NCBI RefSeq assembly: GCF_009377345.1
Contig: NZ_WBSL01000001.1
Coordinates: 124,001 to 188,000 of the forward strand
Length of the DNA: 64,000 nt
Origin: Deinococcus terrestris
Lineage (GTDB): Bacteria > Deinococcota > Deinococci > Deinococcales > Deinococcaceae
Reading direction: 5' to 3'
Positions 12,697 through 22,791 of the stretch are shown here, one piece after another. The notes beneath the pieces were generated by a model, which ran no database searches, was not told the DNA's origin, and worked only from the letters and a program-made list of their open reading frames with translations. Position 1 is the first letter of the stretch; every line of letters begins with the position of its first letter. Both the position numbers and the translations under genes were made by a program.

Positions 12697-12702
12697 TACA
12701 CT
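12697..12702 (+). promoter_or_regulatory. -10 box of the VanW-family gene (leaderless)
   Basis: TACACT, 6 bases, then GTG at 12709. Confidence 0.6.
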
Positions 12703-12708
12703 GACCGC

Positions 12709-14406
12709 GTGACGAGGGGTTACGCCATCGCTGTTTCTGCCGCCGCCTTGCTGGGCGGCGCACTCGCTATGGGCCTCGCTGCCGGGGACACCGGACGCCT
12801 CGCGCCGGGGCTGGTCGTGGGGACCGTGCCCGTCGGTGGCTTGACCCCCGCCGAGGCCCGCGCCCGGCTGACCGGGCAGCCGGTGGCCGTCCCGCAGGTG
12901 ACGGTGCAGGCTGGAAAGAAGACCTGGACCGTCCCCGCCACCCGTCTGGGCTGGAGCGTGGACCCGGCGGCGAGCGTGGCGGCGGCGGTGCGGGCGTCCG
13001 GGGACCGCGACCTGTGGCAGAAGGTGCGAGGCATGGTGGGGCAGGCCCCCACACAGACGTTGCCCCTGGTCACGCGGGTGGATGAGGCGCGGGCGCGGGC
13101 GGCCCTGGAAGCCCTGACTCGCGACCTCGCCACCAACCCGAAGAACGCGGCCATCTTCTTCGACAAGACGGCCCGGCGCTACGCCCTGAAGCCCGACCAG
13201 CCCGGCCGCCGTCCCAATGCGGCGGCAGCGGCCCGGACCTTTGCTGCCGACCCTGGCCAGACGCGCCTCTCGCTGCCCATCACCGAGTGGCCCGCCCAGC
13301 ACACCGCCGCCAAGCTGCGCCCCCACGTCGAGCGCGGCAACCGCCTGATGCGCCCCCTCGCTGTGAAGTTGCAGGGCACCGACCGGGGCGGGGCGCTGAC
13401 GGCCCTCCAGGTGGCCGATCTGTACTGGGTGCGCGAGAGCGGCATCGAACCCGACGAGAAGACCCTCCGCGCGGCCTTCGACCGCCTGACGGGTGCGGTG
13501 GACCGCCCCGCGCAGAACGCCCGCTTCCGGCTGCAGGGGGGCAAGCTCGTGAAGGTGAAGGAGGAGGCGGGCCGCGTCACCGACCGCCAGGCCGCGCTCG
13601 CCGCCTTCCGAAAGGCGGTGCTCGACCCGGCGGCGACCTCGGTGGTGTTCGCGTCCAAGGCGAGCCGTCCCAGCCTGAAGCTGGCCGGCCTCCCCATCCC
13701 CGACCAGCTCGAACTGGTCGCCTCGGGGACCAGCACCTACCACGGCAGCAGCGCCGAGCGCCGGACCAACGTGGCCGTGGCCGCCGCGAACATCCACGGC
13801 TACGTGGTGCCCGAGGGAGGTGAGTTCAGCTTCCTGTCGGCGCTGGGCAGCATCACCCCCGAAAACGGCTTTGTCGGCGGCCTGATCATCAGCGGGGGCC
13901 GCACGGTGGAGGGCCTGGGCGGGGGCGTGTGCCAGGTGTCCACCACGGCCTTCCGGGCGCTGTACCAGGCGGGCCTGCCCGTTACCGAGCGGCACCAGCA
14001 CTCCTACCGGGTGGGGTATTACGAGCCGGAGGTGGGGTACGAGGCCGCCGTGTACGATCCCGGCCTCGACCTGCGCCTGAAGAACGACACGGGCGGTCCC
14101 CTGTTCATCAAGGCGGTCAACGACAACGCGAGGAGCCGTCTGGAGGTGCAGGTCTGGGGTATCAAGCCGGAGCGCACGGTCACGGTGAGCCCCGCCGTCA
14201 TCCACCGCTACACGCCGCACCCGCCCGCGCAGTACGTGGTCAACCGCACCCTCGCCCCCGGCGCCGTGCGGCAGGTGGACTGGGCCAAGGACGGCTATGA
14301 CCTTTCCATCACCCGGACGATCAAGGACGGGAAGGGGACGCGCACCGACCAGACGAGGACGAGCTACAAGCCTTGGCGGGCGGTGTACGAGGTGGGACCG
14401 CAGTAG
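12709..14406 (+). CDS. Exported VanW-family protein with peptidoglycan-binding-like N-terminal repeats
   Basis: A 565-residue protein. An N-terminal signal anchor (AIAVSAAALLGGALAMGLAA) leads into a domain with [18 protein letters not shown], characteristic of the PG_binding_4/YoaR-like module, with a second similar unit around residues 150-300. The VanW domain follows from about residue 340, marked by NVAVAA, VPEGGEFSF, a GLGGGVCQVSTT loop and HQHSYRVGYY. The C-terminal 80 residues resemble a G5-like beta domain. VanW was named from vancomycin-resistance clusters, but no function is established; the layout suggests a cell-wall-associated role. GTG is the start, set by the TACACT box. Confidence 0.82.
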   Translation: MTRGYAIAVSAAALLGGALAMGLAAGDTGRLAPGLVVGTVPVGGLTPAEARARLTGQPVAVPQVTVQAGKKTWTVPATRLGWSVDPAASVAAAVRASGDRDLWQKVRGMVGQAPTQTLPLVTRVDEARARAALEALTRDLATNPKNAAIFFDKTARRYALKPDQPGRRPNAAAAARTFAADPGQTRLSLPITEWPAQHTAAKLRPHVERGNRLMRPLAVKLQGTDRGGALTALQVADLYWVRESGIEPDEKTLRAAFDRLTGAVDRPAQNARFRLQGGKLVKVKEEAGRVTDRQAALAAFRKAVLDPAATSVVFASKASRPSLKLAGLPIPDQLELVASGTSTYHGSSAERRTNVAVAAANIHGYVVPEGGEFSFLSALGSITPENGFVGGLIISGGRTVEGLGGGVCQVSTTAFRALYQAGLPVTERHQHSYRVGYYEPEVGYEAAVYDPGLDLRLKNDTGGPLFIKAVNDNARSRLEVQVWGIKPERTVTVSPAVIHRYTPHPPAQYVVNRTLAPGAVRQVDWAKDGYDLSITRTIKDGKGTRTDQTRTSYKPWRAVYEVGPQ

Positions 14407-14428
14407 GGGGAGAGGTTTCCCTTCCTAC
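14403..14428. terminator. Possible bidirectional terminator hairpin between convergent genes
   Basis: GTAGG+GGGA (14403-14411) pairs with TCCC...CCTAC (14418-14428). It overlaps both stop codons of the VanW and pseudouridine synthase genes. There is no U-tract, so termination is uncertain. Confidence 0.35.
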
Positions 14429-15177
14429 AGTCTCTCCCAGAACCCCCGCAGGTCCGGCGCGAGCGGCGCCTCCGCCGCGAATTGCGTGCCCCCCCAGGGA
14501 AAGGCGATGCGGGCCGCGTGCAGCGCCTGCCGGGGCAGCAGCAGCCGCGCGGTCAGCTCGGGCGTCTGCCCCCCCTCCATGAAATCGAGGAACGCCTGCG
14601 GGTCGCGCCCGTAGATCTTGTCGCCCACCATCGGCAGCCCGAGGTGCGCGAGGTGGGCGCGAATCTGGTGCAGCCGCCCAGAGCGGGGATAGGCCTCCAG
14701 CAGGGTGAAGCCGCCCCGGCGCTCCAGCACCCGGAAATCGGTGATGGCAGGCTTGCCGTCCGGCACGACCGCCTGTCGAATCACGATGCGGTTCGCGCCC
14801 CCCAGCCCCAGATCGCCCAGCGGGGCGTCGAGCGTGGTCCGCTCCCACTCCGGCGAGCCGTGGACGATGGTCTGGTAGGTCTTGCCGACCAGATGCTCCT
14901 TGAACAGGGTGAAAAAGCGCCGCGCGGCGTCCGCGTCGCGCGAGAGCAGTTGGGTGCCGCTCGTCTCGCGGTCGAGGCGGTGCGGGGGCGCGAGGTCCGG
15001 CTCGCCCGTCTCGGCCCGCATGAAGCCCAGCACGTCGGGCACGTCCACCCGCGCCCGCACCGGATGGGTCAGCCACAGCGCGGGCTTGCGGATCACGTAG
15101 AAGTCGGGATGCTCGACGAGCACGCGCGGCTTCTCGGTGGGGGGGAGGAGGGGGGCACGGGCCGCCGGACGGGTCAC
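14425..15177 (-). CDS. RluA-family RNA pseudouridine synthase
   Basis: A 250-residue enzyme that isomerises uridine to pseudouridine in rRNA or tRNA. The catalytic signature [13 protein letters not shown] is intact, with the nucleophilic Asp in RLDRE. The later [19 protein letters not shown] and GDKIYG segments fix it in the RluA/RluC/RluD group. There is no N-terminal S4 domain. The target site cannot be read from sequence. GTG 15175-15177 is favoured by GGGAGG 7 bases upstream, and it begins 3 bases after the stop of the FMN reductase gene, so the two form an operon. Confidence 0.88.
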   Translation of the reverse strand: MTRPAARAPLLPPTEKPRVLVEHPDFYVIRKPALWLTHPVRARVDVPDVLGFMRAETGEPDLAPPHRLDRETSGTQLLSRDADAARRFFTLFKEHLVGKTYQTIVHGSPEWERTTLDAPLGDLGLGGANRIVIRQAVVPDGKPAITDFRVLERRGGFTLLEAYPRSGRLHQIRAHLAHLGLPMVGDKIYGRDPQAFLDFMEGGQTPELTARLLLPRQALHAARIAFPWGGTQFAAEAPLAPDLRGFWERL

Positions 15178-15179
15178 GG

Positions 15180-15758
15180 TCAGACCTCCCACACCGAGCG
15201 GTAGGTCCGTCCCCGCAACCGCTGAGAGAGGTCCACCGCCCGCTCCACTACGCGGGTCAGCCGTTCTGCCAACCCCTCGCCGGGCACGCCGTCCCCCACC
15301 CAGTCGGCCCCGGTCGCGTACACAAAATGCGGATTGACCACGCAGCGGAAGTCGGTCATCAGCCCGAAGGCGAAGGCCCCGTGGCTGAGGTACCCGTGCG
15401 GGAGGCCGCCCGACACCAGAAAGGTCACCGGCTGGTCGAACCACGCCCCGTGCAGGCCCCGGTCGGGATCGGTGCTGCCGGTCAGCTCGACGAGGGCCTT
15501 GGCGCCCGACCCCAGCCCCCAGTTGTAGACGGGGACGGCCAGAAAGATCCCGTCCGCCTCCCGAATGGCGCGGTGGTAGACCTCGGCGTTCGGGTGGGTG
15601 TAACAGGTGTCGTTGTCGAAGGGCGGTAGGGGCGTCCCCCGCAGGTCGAGCAGGGTGACCTGGTGGCCCCCTGCCCGGAGCTGCTCCGCCGTCAGGCCCG
15701 CCAGCCAGCGGCTGCGGCTGACGGGGTCGAGGCTGGTGGAGAGGACCGCGAACTTCAC
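15180..15758 (-). CDS. NADPH-dependent FMN reductase-like flavoprotein
   Basis: A 192-residue flavodoxin-fold protein. The FMN phosphate loop reads [11 protein letters not shown] near the N-terminus. [17 protein letters not shown] is the conserved flavin-ring and helix segment, and [11 protein letters not shown] is the second loop. Members reduce FMN or quinones with NADPH; the physiological substrate here is unknown. The GTG start follows TAGCCT by 7 bases. It is the first gene of a two-gene operon with the pseudouridine synthase. Confidence 0.8.
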   Translation of the reverse strand: MKFAVLSTSLDPVSRSRWLAGLTAEQLRAGGHQVTLLDLRGTPLPPFDNDTCYTHPNAEVYHRAIREADGIFLAVPVYNWGLGSGAKALVELTGSTDPDRGLHGAWFDQPVTFLVSGGLPHGYLSHGAFAFGLMTDFRCVVNPHFVYATGADWVGDGVPGEGLAERLTRVVERAVDLSQRLRGRTYRSVWEV

Positions 15759-15765
15759 GCCCGGC

Positions 15766-15771
15766 AGGCTA
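15766..15771 (-). promoter_or_regulatory. -10 box of the FMN reductase gene (leaderless)
   Basis: TAGCCT on the minus strand, 7 bases before the GTG. Confidence 0.6.
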
Positions 15772-15865
15772 GCAGAGGGTGAGGGACATTCCGGAGGGGG
15801 CGGGGCGTAGGCTGAGGGCGACGGGGCGAGGCCAGCCGACCGCGCCCCTGTGAGGAGGGGTGCGA

Positions 15866-16630
15866 ATGCGCTTACAGGACAAGGTGATCGTGGTGACCGG
15901 GGCTGCCTCGGGGATGGGGCTGGCGATTGCCCAACTGTTCACGCGGGAGGGCGCGAAGGTCGTGGCCGCCGACTGGAACGGCGAACGGCTGGGGACGGCC
16001 GTGGAGGGCATCCGCGCCTCGGGCGGCGAGATCACCCCGTCGCAGGGGGACATCTCCGACCAGGCGAGCGCCGAGGCCCTGGTCGACCTCGCGGTCTCCA
16101 CCTACGGGCGGCTCGACGTGCTGGTGAACAACGCCGGGGTGATGGACTACATGGCGGGCGTGGGCGAACTCACCGACGAGGTGTGGACACGGGTGCTGGG
16201 CATCAACCTCAACGGCCCGATGTACACCAGCCGCCGCGCCGTGCGGCAGATGCGGGAGCAGGGGGGCGGCTCCATCGTGAACGTCGCGTCCACGGCGGCG
16301 CTCAGCGGGGGGGCGGCGGGCGCGGCCTATACCGCCTCCAAGCACGGGCTGATCGGCCTGACCCGCTCGACGGCATGGATGTACGCCCAGCAGGGCATCC
16401 GTTGCAACGCGATCTGCCCCGGCGCGACCAAGACCAACATCGCGGAAACCATGCCGCAAGACCGCCTTGACCCCGCCGGGGCCGCCCGCGCGGGGGCCTT
16501 CGCCGCGCTCGTTCCGGCCTACCTCGACAGCCTGGACATCGCGCAGCTCGCCCTGTTCCTGGCCTCCGACGAGTCGCGCTACATCAACGGAGCGATCATT
16601 CCGGCGGACGGGGGGTGGATGGCGCTCTAG
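15866..16630 (+). CDS. Short-chain dehydrogenase/reductase
   Basis: A 254-residue classical SDR. The cofactor loop TGAASGMG, the NNAG motif, the catalytic Ser in the VNVASTAALS segment and the YTASK motif are all present, as is the late PGATKTNIAE loop. The basic or acidic residue deciding NAD against NADP is Asp in AADWNG, which favours NAD(H). The substrate is not predictable. The ATG at 15866 has GAGGAGGGG 6 bases upstream, better than the in-frame GTG at 15860. Confidence 0.88.
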   Translation: MRLQDKVIVVTGAASGMGLAIAQLFTREGAKVVAADWNGERLGTAVEGIRASGGEITPSQGDISDQASAEALVDLAVSTYGRLDVLVNNAGVMDYMAGVGELTDEVWTRVLGINLNGPMYTSRRAVRQMREQGGGSIVNVASTAALSGGAAGAAYTASKHGLIGLTRSTAWMYAQQGIRCNAICPGATKTNIAETMPQDRLDPAGAARAGAFAALVPAYLDSLDIAQLALFLASDESRYINGAIIPADGGWMAL

Positions 16631-16714
16631 AACCTGGGTTCCGGTGACGGTGGCGTACCCGCGTGCCGGAATCTGGAAGTCGTCCGGTAGGCTGCGGGGC
16701 GGAGGTCTTCCCTC

Positions 16715-17674
16715 ATGGTGTCCCGCTTTCGCGCCGTGCCCGTTCACGTCCGCCTGTCGTGGCTGTTGCCGCTCGCCTTTGTGCTGGCCGCGCTCGCCCT
16801 CGCCGTCACGTCGCCGGGCGAGCCACGCGCCCGCTTCGCGCACCTTGCCCTGGTGGACGCCACGGTCAGCACCGCGCTGATCGTCCTGCTGGTCACGCCC
16901 GCCGCCCAGCGGGGCTGGCACAGCCTCCTTGGCGTGGGGCTACGGGGCGTGGCCCTCACCGCGCTCGTCTTTCCGGAGGTGCGGGCATACCTGTGGCTGG
17001 ACCTGCTCGGCCTCCTGGTGGGGGGCGTGATGCTGCGGCGGGGCTTCCGGACGCCGCTTCCGGAAGGCTACGCCGAACTCGACGACCTGGAACGCCTCTA
17101 CGCCTTCTGGGGCCGGCTGAGCCGCAGCCCCAGGCTCGCCCGCCTTCCCCTGTACGACCTGCTGCTGTTTCGTCACCTGGTGGTGCGTCCGCGTCTGCCG
17201 GAGGGCCAGCACTTCGGCACCCGGCGGGGGGCGACCACCGGGGCCACCTTCACCCTGCTCGTGTTCGGGAGTGGGGTGGAGGGGCTGCTTGCGCACGTCC
17301 TGCTGGAGCGGTGGAACACGGCGGCCGCTTGGATCTGGACGGGACTCAATGGACTGGGCCTGCTGTGGCTGCTGGCTTATGGCCGCGCCCTGGCGACCCG
17401 GCCCGTCACCGTGGGGCGTCGGCGGCTCTACCTGCGTTCCGGCCTGCACTGGACCGGCAGCACGCCACTGGCGAATGTCGAGGAGGCCGTGCCCTACGAC
17501 GCAGAGCGGGATGCCGGTGCGCCCTGCATCGCCATCGACGTGAAGTCCAACGTGACTCTGCGTTTTGCTCAGCCCGTGCGGCTGTACGGCGTTTACCTCA
17601 CCGAGCGCGAGGTGGAGCGGGTGGCGCTGCATCTGGACGACCCAGCCGCGTTTCTGAAGGCCCTGGGCCGTTAA
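16715..17674 (+). CDS. Integral membrane protein of unknown function
   Basis: I do not recognise this 319-residue protein. It has about five hydrophobic spans (around residues 14-32, 46-62, 73-105, 180-195 and 205-225), separated by an Arg-rich loop with [16 protein letters not shown] soluble C-terminal portion (about 230-319) resembles PH-like beta segments seen in bacterial membrane proteins ([15 protein letters not shown]). GGAGG lies 9-10 bases before the ATG. Its TAA stop shares the palindrome TTAA with the stop of the convergent thioredoxin-like gene. Confidence 0.6.
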   Translation: MVSRFRAVPVHVRLSWLLPLAFVLAALALAVTSPGEPRARFAHLALVDATVSTALIVLLVTPAAQRGWHSLLGVGLRGVALTALVFPEVRAYLWLDLLGLLVGGVMLRRGFRTPLPEGYAELDDLERLYAFWGRLSRSPRLARLPLYDLLLFRHLVVRPRLPEGQHFGTRRGATTGATFTLLVFGSGVEGLLAHVLLERWNTAAAWIWTGLNGLGLLWLLAYGRALATRPVTVGRRRLYLRSGLHWTGSTPLANVEEAVPYDAERDAGAPCIAIDVKSNVTLRFAQPVRLYGVYLTEREVERVALHLDDPAAFLKALGR

Positions 17675-18111
17675 GCCAGCCCCAGCCCCGCCCGGATCTG
17701 AGCCTCGTCCGCCTCCGCGCCCACCAGCACGCGCTCGACCTGCCCACCGGGGCCAGTCACCAGCAGGGTGGGGAAGACGTTGACCCCGTAGGCCCGGCGC
17801 AGCGTGCCGTCCCGGTCCAGCAGCAGGGAGCCGCCGTAAACCTGTTCGGGCACCTCACCCCGCCGGGCGTCCACCACCCGCAGGTCGAGGTCAGAGGACG
17901 CCGCCAGCTGCCCGATAAAGAGGTCGATGCCGTCACAGGGGGCGCACCCCTCGCTCTTGAAGTACAGCAGCGAGCGCCGGGTCAGCCCCAGCGCGGGCGG
18001 CGGCGCGACCGTCTGCCCGGCCTTCACCGCCGAGCGGGTCAGCAGGCTGCCGAGGGCGCGGCCGAGAAAGGCGGGAAGCCGCAGCCGAATCTGCCGGGGT
18101 GGAGTGGACAT
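17671..18111 (-). CDS. Thioredoxin-fold protein with CxxC motif
   Basis: A 146-residue protein. A basic, amphipathic N-terminal stretch is followed by a thioredoxin-like fold with [12 protein letters not shown], giving the redox pair Cys-Ala-Pro-Cys. A cis-proline-like loop VNVFPTLLV and a final [11 protein letters not shown] strand complete the fold. A thiol oxidoreductase or thioredoxin-like role is likely; partners are unknown. ATG 18111 is used because homology starts near it; the frame is open for another 100 bases upstream without support. It is divergent from mutS2. Confidence 0.72.
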   Translation of the reverse strand: MSTPPRQIRLRLPAFLGRALGSLLTRSAVKAGQTVAPPPALGLTRRSLLYFKSEGCAPCDGIDLFIGQLAASSDLDLRVVDARRGEVPEQVYGGSLLLDRDGTLRRAYGVNVFPTLLVTGPGGQVERVLVGAEADEAQIRAGLGLA

Positions 18112-18200
18112 GGTGCCGGGAGGTACGGGGCGGGCGGGGCCGGGGTTCCCCAACCCTCCTCTAAGCCACAAGGCCCACGTTCCCGCTCCCCCACCGTTGT

Positions 18201-18206
18201 TATGCT
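18201..18206 (+). promoter_or_regulatory. -10 box of mutS2
   Basis: TATGCT, 10 bases before the ATG at 18217. An in-frame ATG at 18202 lies inside the box and is therefore unlikely as the start. Confidence 0.5.
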
Positions 18207-18216
18207 CCTCCACGAC

Positions 18217-20505
18217 ATGCCGTTCGACTCCCGCGCCCTGACTGCCCTCGATTTTCCGCGTATTCGTGACGCCCTGTCACAGCGCAGCGCCACGTCGCTG
18301 GGGGTGGAGCGGGCGCGGGCGCTCTCGCCCTCGGACGACGCCGGGCGCATCGCCCGCGAACTCGACGAGGTCGAAGACGCCCTGTTCGGGGTCAGCCTCA
18401 GCCTGGGCGGGATTCAGGACATCCGCGAACTGCACGCGCGGGCGGGGGAAGGGCGCGTGCTGGCGGGGCAGGAACTTCTGAACGCCGCCTACTCGCTCGA
18501 CGGCGCGATGACGGTCAAGCGGGCGATCAACACGAACTCGCGCGGTCCGCTGCGCGACGTGGCGCTGGGACTGGGCGAACACAGCGAACTCGTGCGCCGC
18601 TTCCTTTCCTCCCTGGACCGCGATGGCGGCGTGCGCGACGACGCCTCGCCCCGGCTGCGCGACCTGCGGAGCCGCATTGACCCCCTCCGCAACCGCATCC
18701 GCGAGCGCGTGACCGCCACACTGGAGAAGTGGGCGGAGGTCTTGCAGGAGCACATCGTCACCATTCGCCGCGACCGCTACGTGCTGCCCGTGCAGGCCAG
18801 CCGGGTGGGGCAGGTACAGGGCATCATCGTGGACGCTTCGGCCTCGGGGCAGACCTATTTCGTTGAACCCGCCACCATCACGCCGCTGAACAACGAACTC
18901 GCCCGCCTGATTCTGGACGAGGAGGCCGAGGTCCGCCGTATCCTCACCGAGCTGTCGGGCCTGCTGGCGCAGGACGCGGATATCCCCATGACCCTCGCCA
19001 CGGTGGGCGAACTCGACCTGATCGCGGCGAAGGCGCGGCTGGCCCGCGACTGGCACCTCAACCGCCCCGAGCAGGTGGGGGACCACACCTACGACCTGCG
19101 GGAAGCGCGGCACCCCCTGATCGAGAACCCGGTGCCCAACGACATCAGCCTGGGCGACACCAAGATGCTGCTGATCACCGGGCCGAACATGGGCGGCAAG
19201 ACGGCCACCCTCAAGACGCTGGGCCTCGCTGTGCTCATGCACCAGTGCGGGCTGTACGTGGCGGCGGCCTCGGCGCGGCTGCCGGTGGTGCGCGACGTGC
19301 TGGTCGATATCGGGGACGAGCAGAGCATCGAGGCCAGCCTGTCCACCTTCGCCTCGCACCTCAAGCACCTCCGGTTCGTGCTGCGGCACGCGGCCCCCGA
19401 CACGCTGGTCCTGATCGACGAGCTGGGCTCCGGCACCGACCCTGCCGAGGGCGCGGCGCTGGCGCAGTCCTTGATCGAGACACTGCTCGCCCAGGACGCG
19501 CGGGGCATCATCACCTCGCACCTCTCGCCCCTCAAGCTCTTTGCGCTGGAGACGCCGGGCCTGAAAAACGCCAGCATGGGCTTCGATCTGGAGGCGCTCG
19601 CGCCCACCTACCAGTTGCAGGTGGGGCAGCCGGGCCGCTCCTACGCCCTCGCCATCGCGCGGCGGATGGGCCTGCCGGGAGATGTGCTGGCGCGGGCCGA
19701 GGCGTTGCTGGGACCGGACGCGGGCCTGATGGAGCGGATGCTGGAGGGGCTGGAACGCGAACGCTCGGACCTCGCGGGCGAGCTGGAGCGGGCCACCAGT
19801 GCCCGCCGTGAGGCGGAGGCCGAACTCGGGCGCGTGCGGCAGGAACGCGAGACGCTGGAACAGCGCCGGAACGAGATGATCGCGGAGGCCGCTCAGAAGG
19901 CCGAGACGCTCTACGCCGACGCCATCGAACGTGTCCGCTCGCTGCGTGCCCGCGCCCAGGAGGACAGCGCCCGCCCCCGCGTGATGCAGGAGCTGCGCGA
20001 ACTGCGCACGGCGGCGCAAAAGGCCCGTCCGGCCCCGCCCGCCCCCCGCGAAGACCGGGGCGACCCCATCCGGGTGGGCAGCCGGGTGGACGTGCCCGCC
20101 TACGGGGCGCAGGGGCAGGTGCTGGAGATGCGCGGCGACGACCTCGTGGTGCAACTCGGCGTGATGAAGGTGGGCGTCAAGCGCCGTGACGTGCGCCTCA
20201 AGCCCGAGCCCCAGGTCAAGGCCCCCCGACCCACCTTCGCCGGGACCGCGCCCAGCCGTTTCGAGAACGAGCTGCAACTGCGCGGCCTGGGAGTGGAGGA
20301 GGCCGTGGAGGAGCTGCGGACCGCGATCAGCGAGGCCCACGCCCTGAAAGAAAGCCCGCTGCGGGTGGTCCACGGCAAGGGGCAGGGCGTCTTGCGGCGA
20401 CTGCTGCGCGACTACCTCAAGACCGACAAGCGGGTCGAGTCCTTCCACGACGCGGAGGCCAACCAGGGCGGGCACGGGGTCACGGTGGTGAATATCAAGC
20501 GCTGA
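18217..20505 (+). CDS. mutS2: MutS2 with C-terminal Smr endonuclease domain
   Basis: A 762-residue MutS homologue of the MutS2 class, which restrains recombination or processes branched DNA and stalled ribosomes rather than repairing mismatches. It lacks the N-terminal mismatch-recognition domain. The clamp/lever region spans about 1-300. The ATPase has Walker A GPNMGGKT (around residue 322) and Walker [15 protein letters not shown] long coiled-coil arm (about 505-610) and a KOW-like [15 protein letters not shown] segment follow. The C-terminal Smr nuclease domain (about 684-762) has [11 protein letters not shown] and HGKGQG. In Deinococcus, MutS2 has been linked to oxidative-damage tolerance. 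Confidence 0.94.
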   Translation: MPFDSRALTALDFPRIRDALSQRSATSLGVERARALSPSDDAGRIARELDEVEDALFGVSLSLGGIQDIRELHARAGEGRVLAGQELLNAAYSLDGAMTVKRAINTNSRGPLRDVALGLGEHSELVRRFLSSLDRDGGVRDDASPRLRDLRSRIDPLRNRIRERVTATLEKWAEVLQEHIVTIRRDRYVLPVQASRVGQVQGIIVDASASGQTYFVEPATITPLNNELARLILDEEAEVRRILTELSGLLAQDADIPMTLATVGELDLIAAKARLARDWHLNRPEQVGDHTYDLREARHPLIENPVPNDISLGDTKMLLITGPNMGGKTATLKTLGLAVLMHQCGLYVAAASARLPVVRDVLVDIGDEQSIEASLSTFASHLKHLRFVLRHAAPDTLVLIDELGSGTDPAEGAALAQSLIETLLAQDARGIITSHLSPLKLFALETPGLKNASMGFDLEALAPTYQLQVGQPGRSYALAIARRMGLPGDVLARAEALLGPDAGLMERMLEGLERERSDLAGELERATSARREAEAELGRVRQERETLEQRRNEMIAEAAQKAETLYADAIERVRSLRARAQEDSARPRVMQELRELRTAAQKARPAPPAPREDRGDPIRVGSRVDVPAYGAQGQVLEMRGDDLVVQLGVMKVGVKRRDVRLKPEPQVKAPRPTFAGTAPSRFENELQLRGLGVEEAVEELRTAISEAHALKESPLRVVHGKGQGVLRRLLRDYLKTDKRVESFHDAEANQGGHGVTVVNIKR

Positions 20506-20545
20506 CGGACAGAGGCCAGTCAGACTTCCGCCAGCTGTGAGCGGG

Positions 20546-20551
20546 CACAAT
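20546..20551 (+). promoter_or_regulatory. -10-like box of the exported protein gene (leaderless)
   Basis: CACAAT, 6 bases, then GTG at 20558. The same box and spacing occur at 62648. Confidence 0.45.
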
Positions 20552-20557
20552 AGCGGG

Positions 20558-21508
20558 GTGAAGTCACTCCGCTCGTGTCTCCTGGGTTCACGTCTCCTGG
20601 CCCTGGGTCTGCTCGCCGCCGGAACGGCCGGTGCCCAGTCCTCGTCCTTCATGGGCTTTCAGATTCCGCCCAACTACCTCTCGCGCTTTGCCAGCACCGA
20701 ACTCGTGATCTCCACCGAGGCCGGGTACGGGGTGCGGGCCTTTCCGCTGCTGTTCCCGCAGGACATCCGCGTGTCGGTGGTCAAGGCGCCAACCTACTGG
20801 GACTACAACGTCAGTACGCGGGTGCAGGACACCACGCTCGCGGCGGGCGTCTTTTACAACGTGCCCCGGCTGGAGGTCACGCACGACCCCCCGAAGGGCC
20901 TGCAATTCGGCGGGCTGATTCAGGGCGGGGGCAACCTGACGAAGTTTTCGGCGGGGTACGCGCACCTGCTGTGGGAAGACCGGGCGCGGCTGCTGGGCAA
21001 TGTGGGCGTGGCCTTTGTGGGCGGGAACGGCGTGCCCTACGCCCAGACGGAGGCGACCGCGGGGTATGGCCGCAGCTTCGGCAAGCTCAACACCTACGTG
21101 GGCGGCGCGGCGCGGCTCTTCGCTTTCCCGGTGCAGCGGGACGCGCAGGGGAGCGTGGACGCGGTGGTCGTCCTGAACACCACGCCGCTGCCGGGCCTGA
21201 CCCTGGACGCAACCCACTTCGAACGCTTCGTGACCGGCGAGGTCGCGGTGCCCGCCTTCAGCCTGGGCCGCTACAACGAGACGAAGGCGGGGGTGACCTA
21301 CCGCCTGCCGGGCGACCCCGCCCTCGGCCTCGGCGCCATCCGCACCCGCCTCTCGCACGCCTGGCAGAGCGACGTGACCACCGTGTGGGGTGACGTGCTG
21401 CTGCGGCTGAATGTCCTTCCCAGCCTGGTCGGTCCCTCGGTGGGTTACCAGTGGACCCCGGACGGCAAGGGGCGCTGGCTGATCAGTCTGGTGACTCTGC
21501 CCAAGTGA
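20558..21508 (+). CDS. Exported beta-rich (probably outer-membrane) protein, unknown function
   Basis: A 316-residue protein not recognised by name. Residues 1-28 form a signal peptide (basic start, then [17 protein letters not shown]). The mature part is made of short alternating strands with many aromatic residues and Gly turns ([23 protein letters not shown], in shorter repeats), as expected for a surface-exposed barrel. Pipelines may call it hypothetical. GTG 20558 is chosen because the signal peptide starts there and the CACAAT box precedes it. It lies 52 bases after mutS2. Confidence 0.6.
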   Translation: MKSLRSCLLGSRLLALGLLAAGTAGAQSSSFMGFQIPPNYLSRFASTELVISTEAGYGVRAFPLLFPQDIRVSVVKAPTYWDYNVSTRVQDTTLAAGVFYNVPRLEVTHDPPKGLQFGGLIQGGGNLTKFSAGYAHLLWEDRARLLGNVGVAFVGGNGVPYAQTEATAGYGRSFGKLNTYVGGAARLFAFPVQRDAQGSVDAVVVLNTTPLPGLTLDATHFERFVTGEVAVPAFSLGRYNETKAGVTYRLPGDPALGLGAIRTRLSHAWQSDVTTVWGDVLLRLNVLPSLVGPSVGYQWTPDGKGRWLISLVTLPK

Positions 21509-21533
21509 CCCCCGCCGAGGCCAGGGCACGTGC

Positions 21534-21539
21534 TACGCT
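21534..21539 (+). promoter_or_regulatory. -10 box of the MFS gene
   Basis: TACGCT, 9 bases before the ATG at 21549. Confidence 0.5.
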
Positions 21540-21548
21540 CCCCCACCG

Positions 21549-22676
21549 ATGAGCGCCGTGCCCGCCCCACCCCGCCTGACCGCCTCCCTGCTCGCGCCGG
21601 GGGCGGTCGCCTTTCTGACCCTCGGCGTCTTGCAGGCGATGTATGGAGCCGCCTTTCCCCTCTTTCAGGAGCGCTACGGGGTCGGGGCGGGCGTGGTGGG
21701 TTGGGTGGCGAGCGCCCACTTCCTGGGGTCGGCGTCGGCGCCGCCGCTGGTCGGGCTGGCGCTGGGGCGCGTCAGCGTGCGGGCGATGACCGTGGCCGGG
21801 GCGCTGGTCCTGGCGCTGGGGGTGCTGGGGGTGGCGGTGGCCCCCACCTGGCCGCTGGTGGTCGCGGCCGCGCTGGTGGGTGGCCTGGGGCTGGGCGCGG
21901 TCAGTGCCGCCGTCAACGCCGCCTACGCGAGTATCGGCACCCGCGCGGCGAACCTCGTCAACGCGGTCTTCGGGGTGGGAAGCATCCTCGCGCCGCTGCT
22001 GGTGCTGTGGCTGGGCGGCGCGTCGCTGGCGTGGCCCTTCGTGGTGGTGGCGGGCCTGAGCCTGCTGACCATCCTGGCCACCCGCATCTGGGGCGTGCCG
22101 GGGCTGCGGCCCCCCGCCGCCGGGACCCAGGCCGCCCGGCCGGGGCCGCTGCTGGTCCTGTTCGCGCTGGTGCTGGGACTGTACGTGGGGCTCGAGGTGG
22201 GCTTCGGGGCGTGGCTGGCGCGGCACCTGGGCAGCGTGGGCTTCGCGGCCCCCGCACTCATCCTCAGCGGGTACTGGGGCGGGCTGACGCTGGGGCGGGT
22301 GCTGACCGGGCTGGTCGGGGGACGGATCGCTCCGGCGAAGCTGGTGCTGGCCTCCGCCGCGCTGGCGACCCTGGCGGCGTTGGCGGCGACCATTCCAGCC
22401 CTGGCCCCCGCCGCCTACGTGCTCGCGGGCCTGAGCCTGGGGCCAGTGTTCGGCACGACGCTGGCGTGGACGGCCTCGCGCCTGCCTGCCCGGCAGGTCC
22501 CTTACCTGCTGGTGGCGGGGTCGGCGGGCGGGGTGCTGGCCCCGGCGGGACTGGGTGCCCTCGTCGCCGCCTTCGGCGCGGAGGCCGTGCCGCTCGCGCT
22601 CGCCGCGCTGGGGCTGGGGCTCACCGGGGTGGTGGCCCTCACGGCGCGGGTCTCGGCGCGGTCCCGGCCCGCCTGA
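21549..22676 (+). CDS. Major facilitator superfamily transporter
   Basis: A 375-residue protein with about twelve hydrophobic helices over its whole length and almost no hydrophilic stretches. An arginine-containing loop follows helix 2 ([14 protein letters not shown]), matching the MFS motif-A position in reduced form, and a second occurs mid-protein ([13 protein letters not shown]). It is short for the superfamily (usually 400 or more), close to the YfcJ/FucP-like compact group. Substrate is unknown. It probably has its own leaderless transcript. Confidence 0.8.
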   Translation: MSAVPAPPRLTASLLAPGAVAFLTLGVLQAMYGAAFPLFQERYGVGAGVVGWVASAHFLGSASAPPLVGLALGRVSVRAMTVAGALVLALGVLGVAVAPTWPLVVAAALVGGLGLGAVSAAVNAAYASIGTRAANLVNAVFGVGSILAPLLVLWLGGASLAWPFVVVAGLSLLTILATRIWGVPGLRPPAAGTQAARPGPLLVLFALVLGLYVGLEVGFGAWLARHLGSVGFAAPALILSGYWGGLTLGRVLTGLVGGRIAPAKLVLASAALATLAALAATIPALAPAAYVLAGLSLGPVFGTTLAWTASRLPARQVPYLLVAGSAGGVLAPAGLGALVAAFGAEAVPLALAALGLGLTGVVALTARVSARSRPA

Positions 22677-22698
22677 CGGACGCCCCCAGTGGTCCGCG

Positions 22699-22727
22699 TT
22701 GCCGCTCCGGCGGGCCTGTGGCACAAT
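22699..22727 (+). promoter_or_regulatory. Promoter of the Gfh1/GreA-family gene
   Basis: TTGCCG (22699-22704), a 17-base spacer and CACAAT (22722-22727), giving a leader of about 57 bases with GGAGG near its end. Confidence 0.55.
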
Positions 22728-22791
22728 GCCGGGCGATTCTCAGAAATCCCGTTCCCGACATCACCCGTCCCCCACACAGCGGAGGTCCCCA

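Noticed and set aside
18277..20652. A 791-codon minus-strand frame opposite mutS2
   Set aside because: It is a shadow of the intact MutS2 reading frame and shows no family resemblance.
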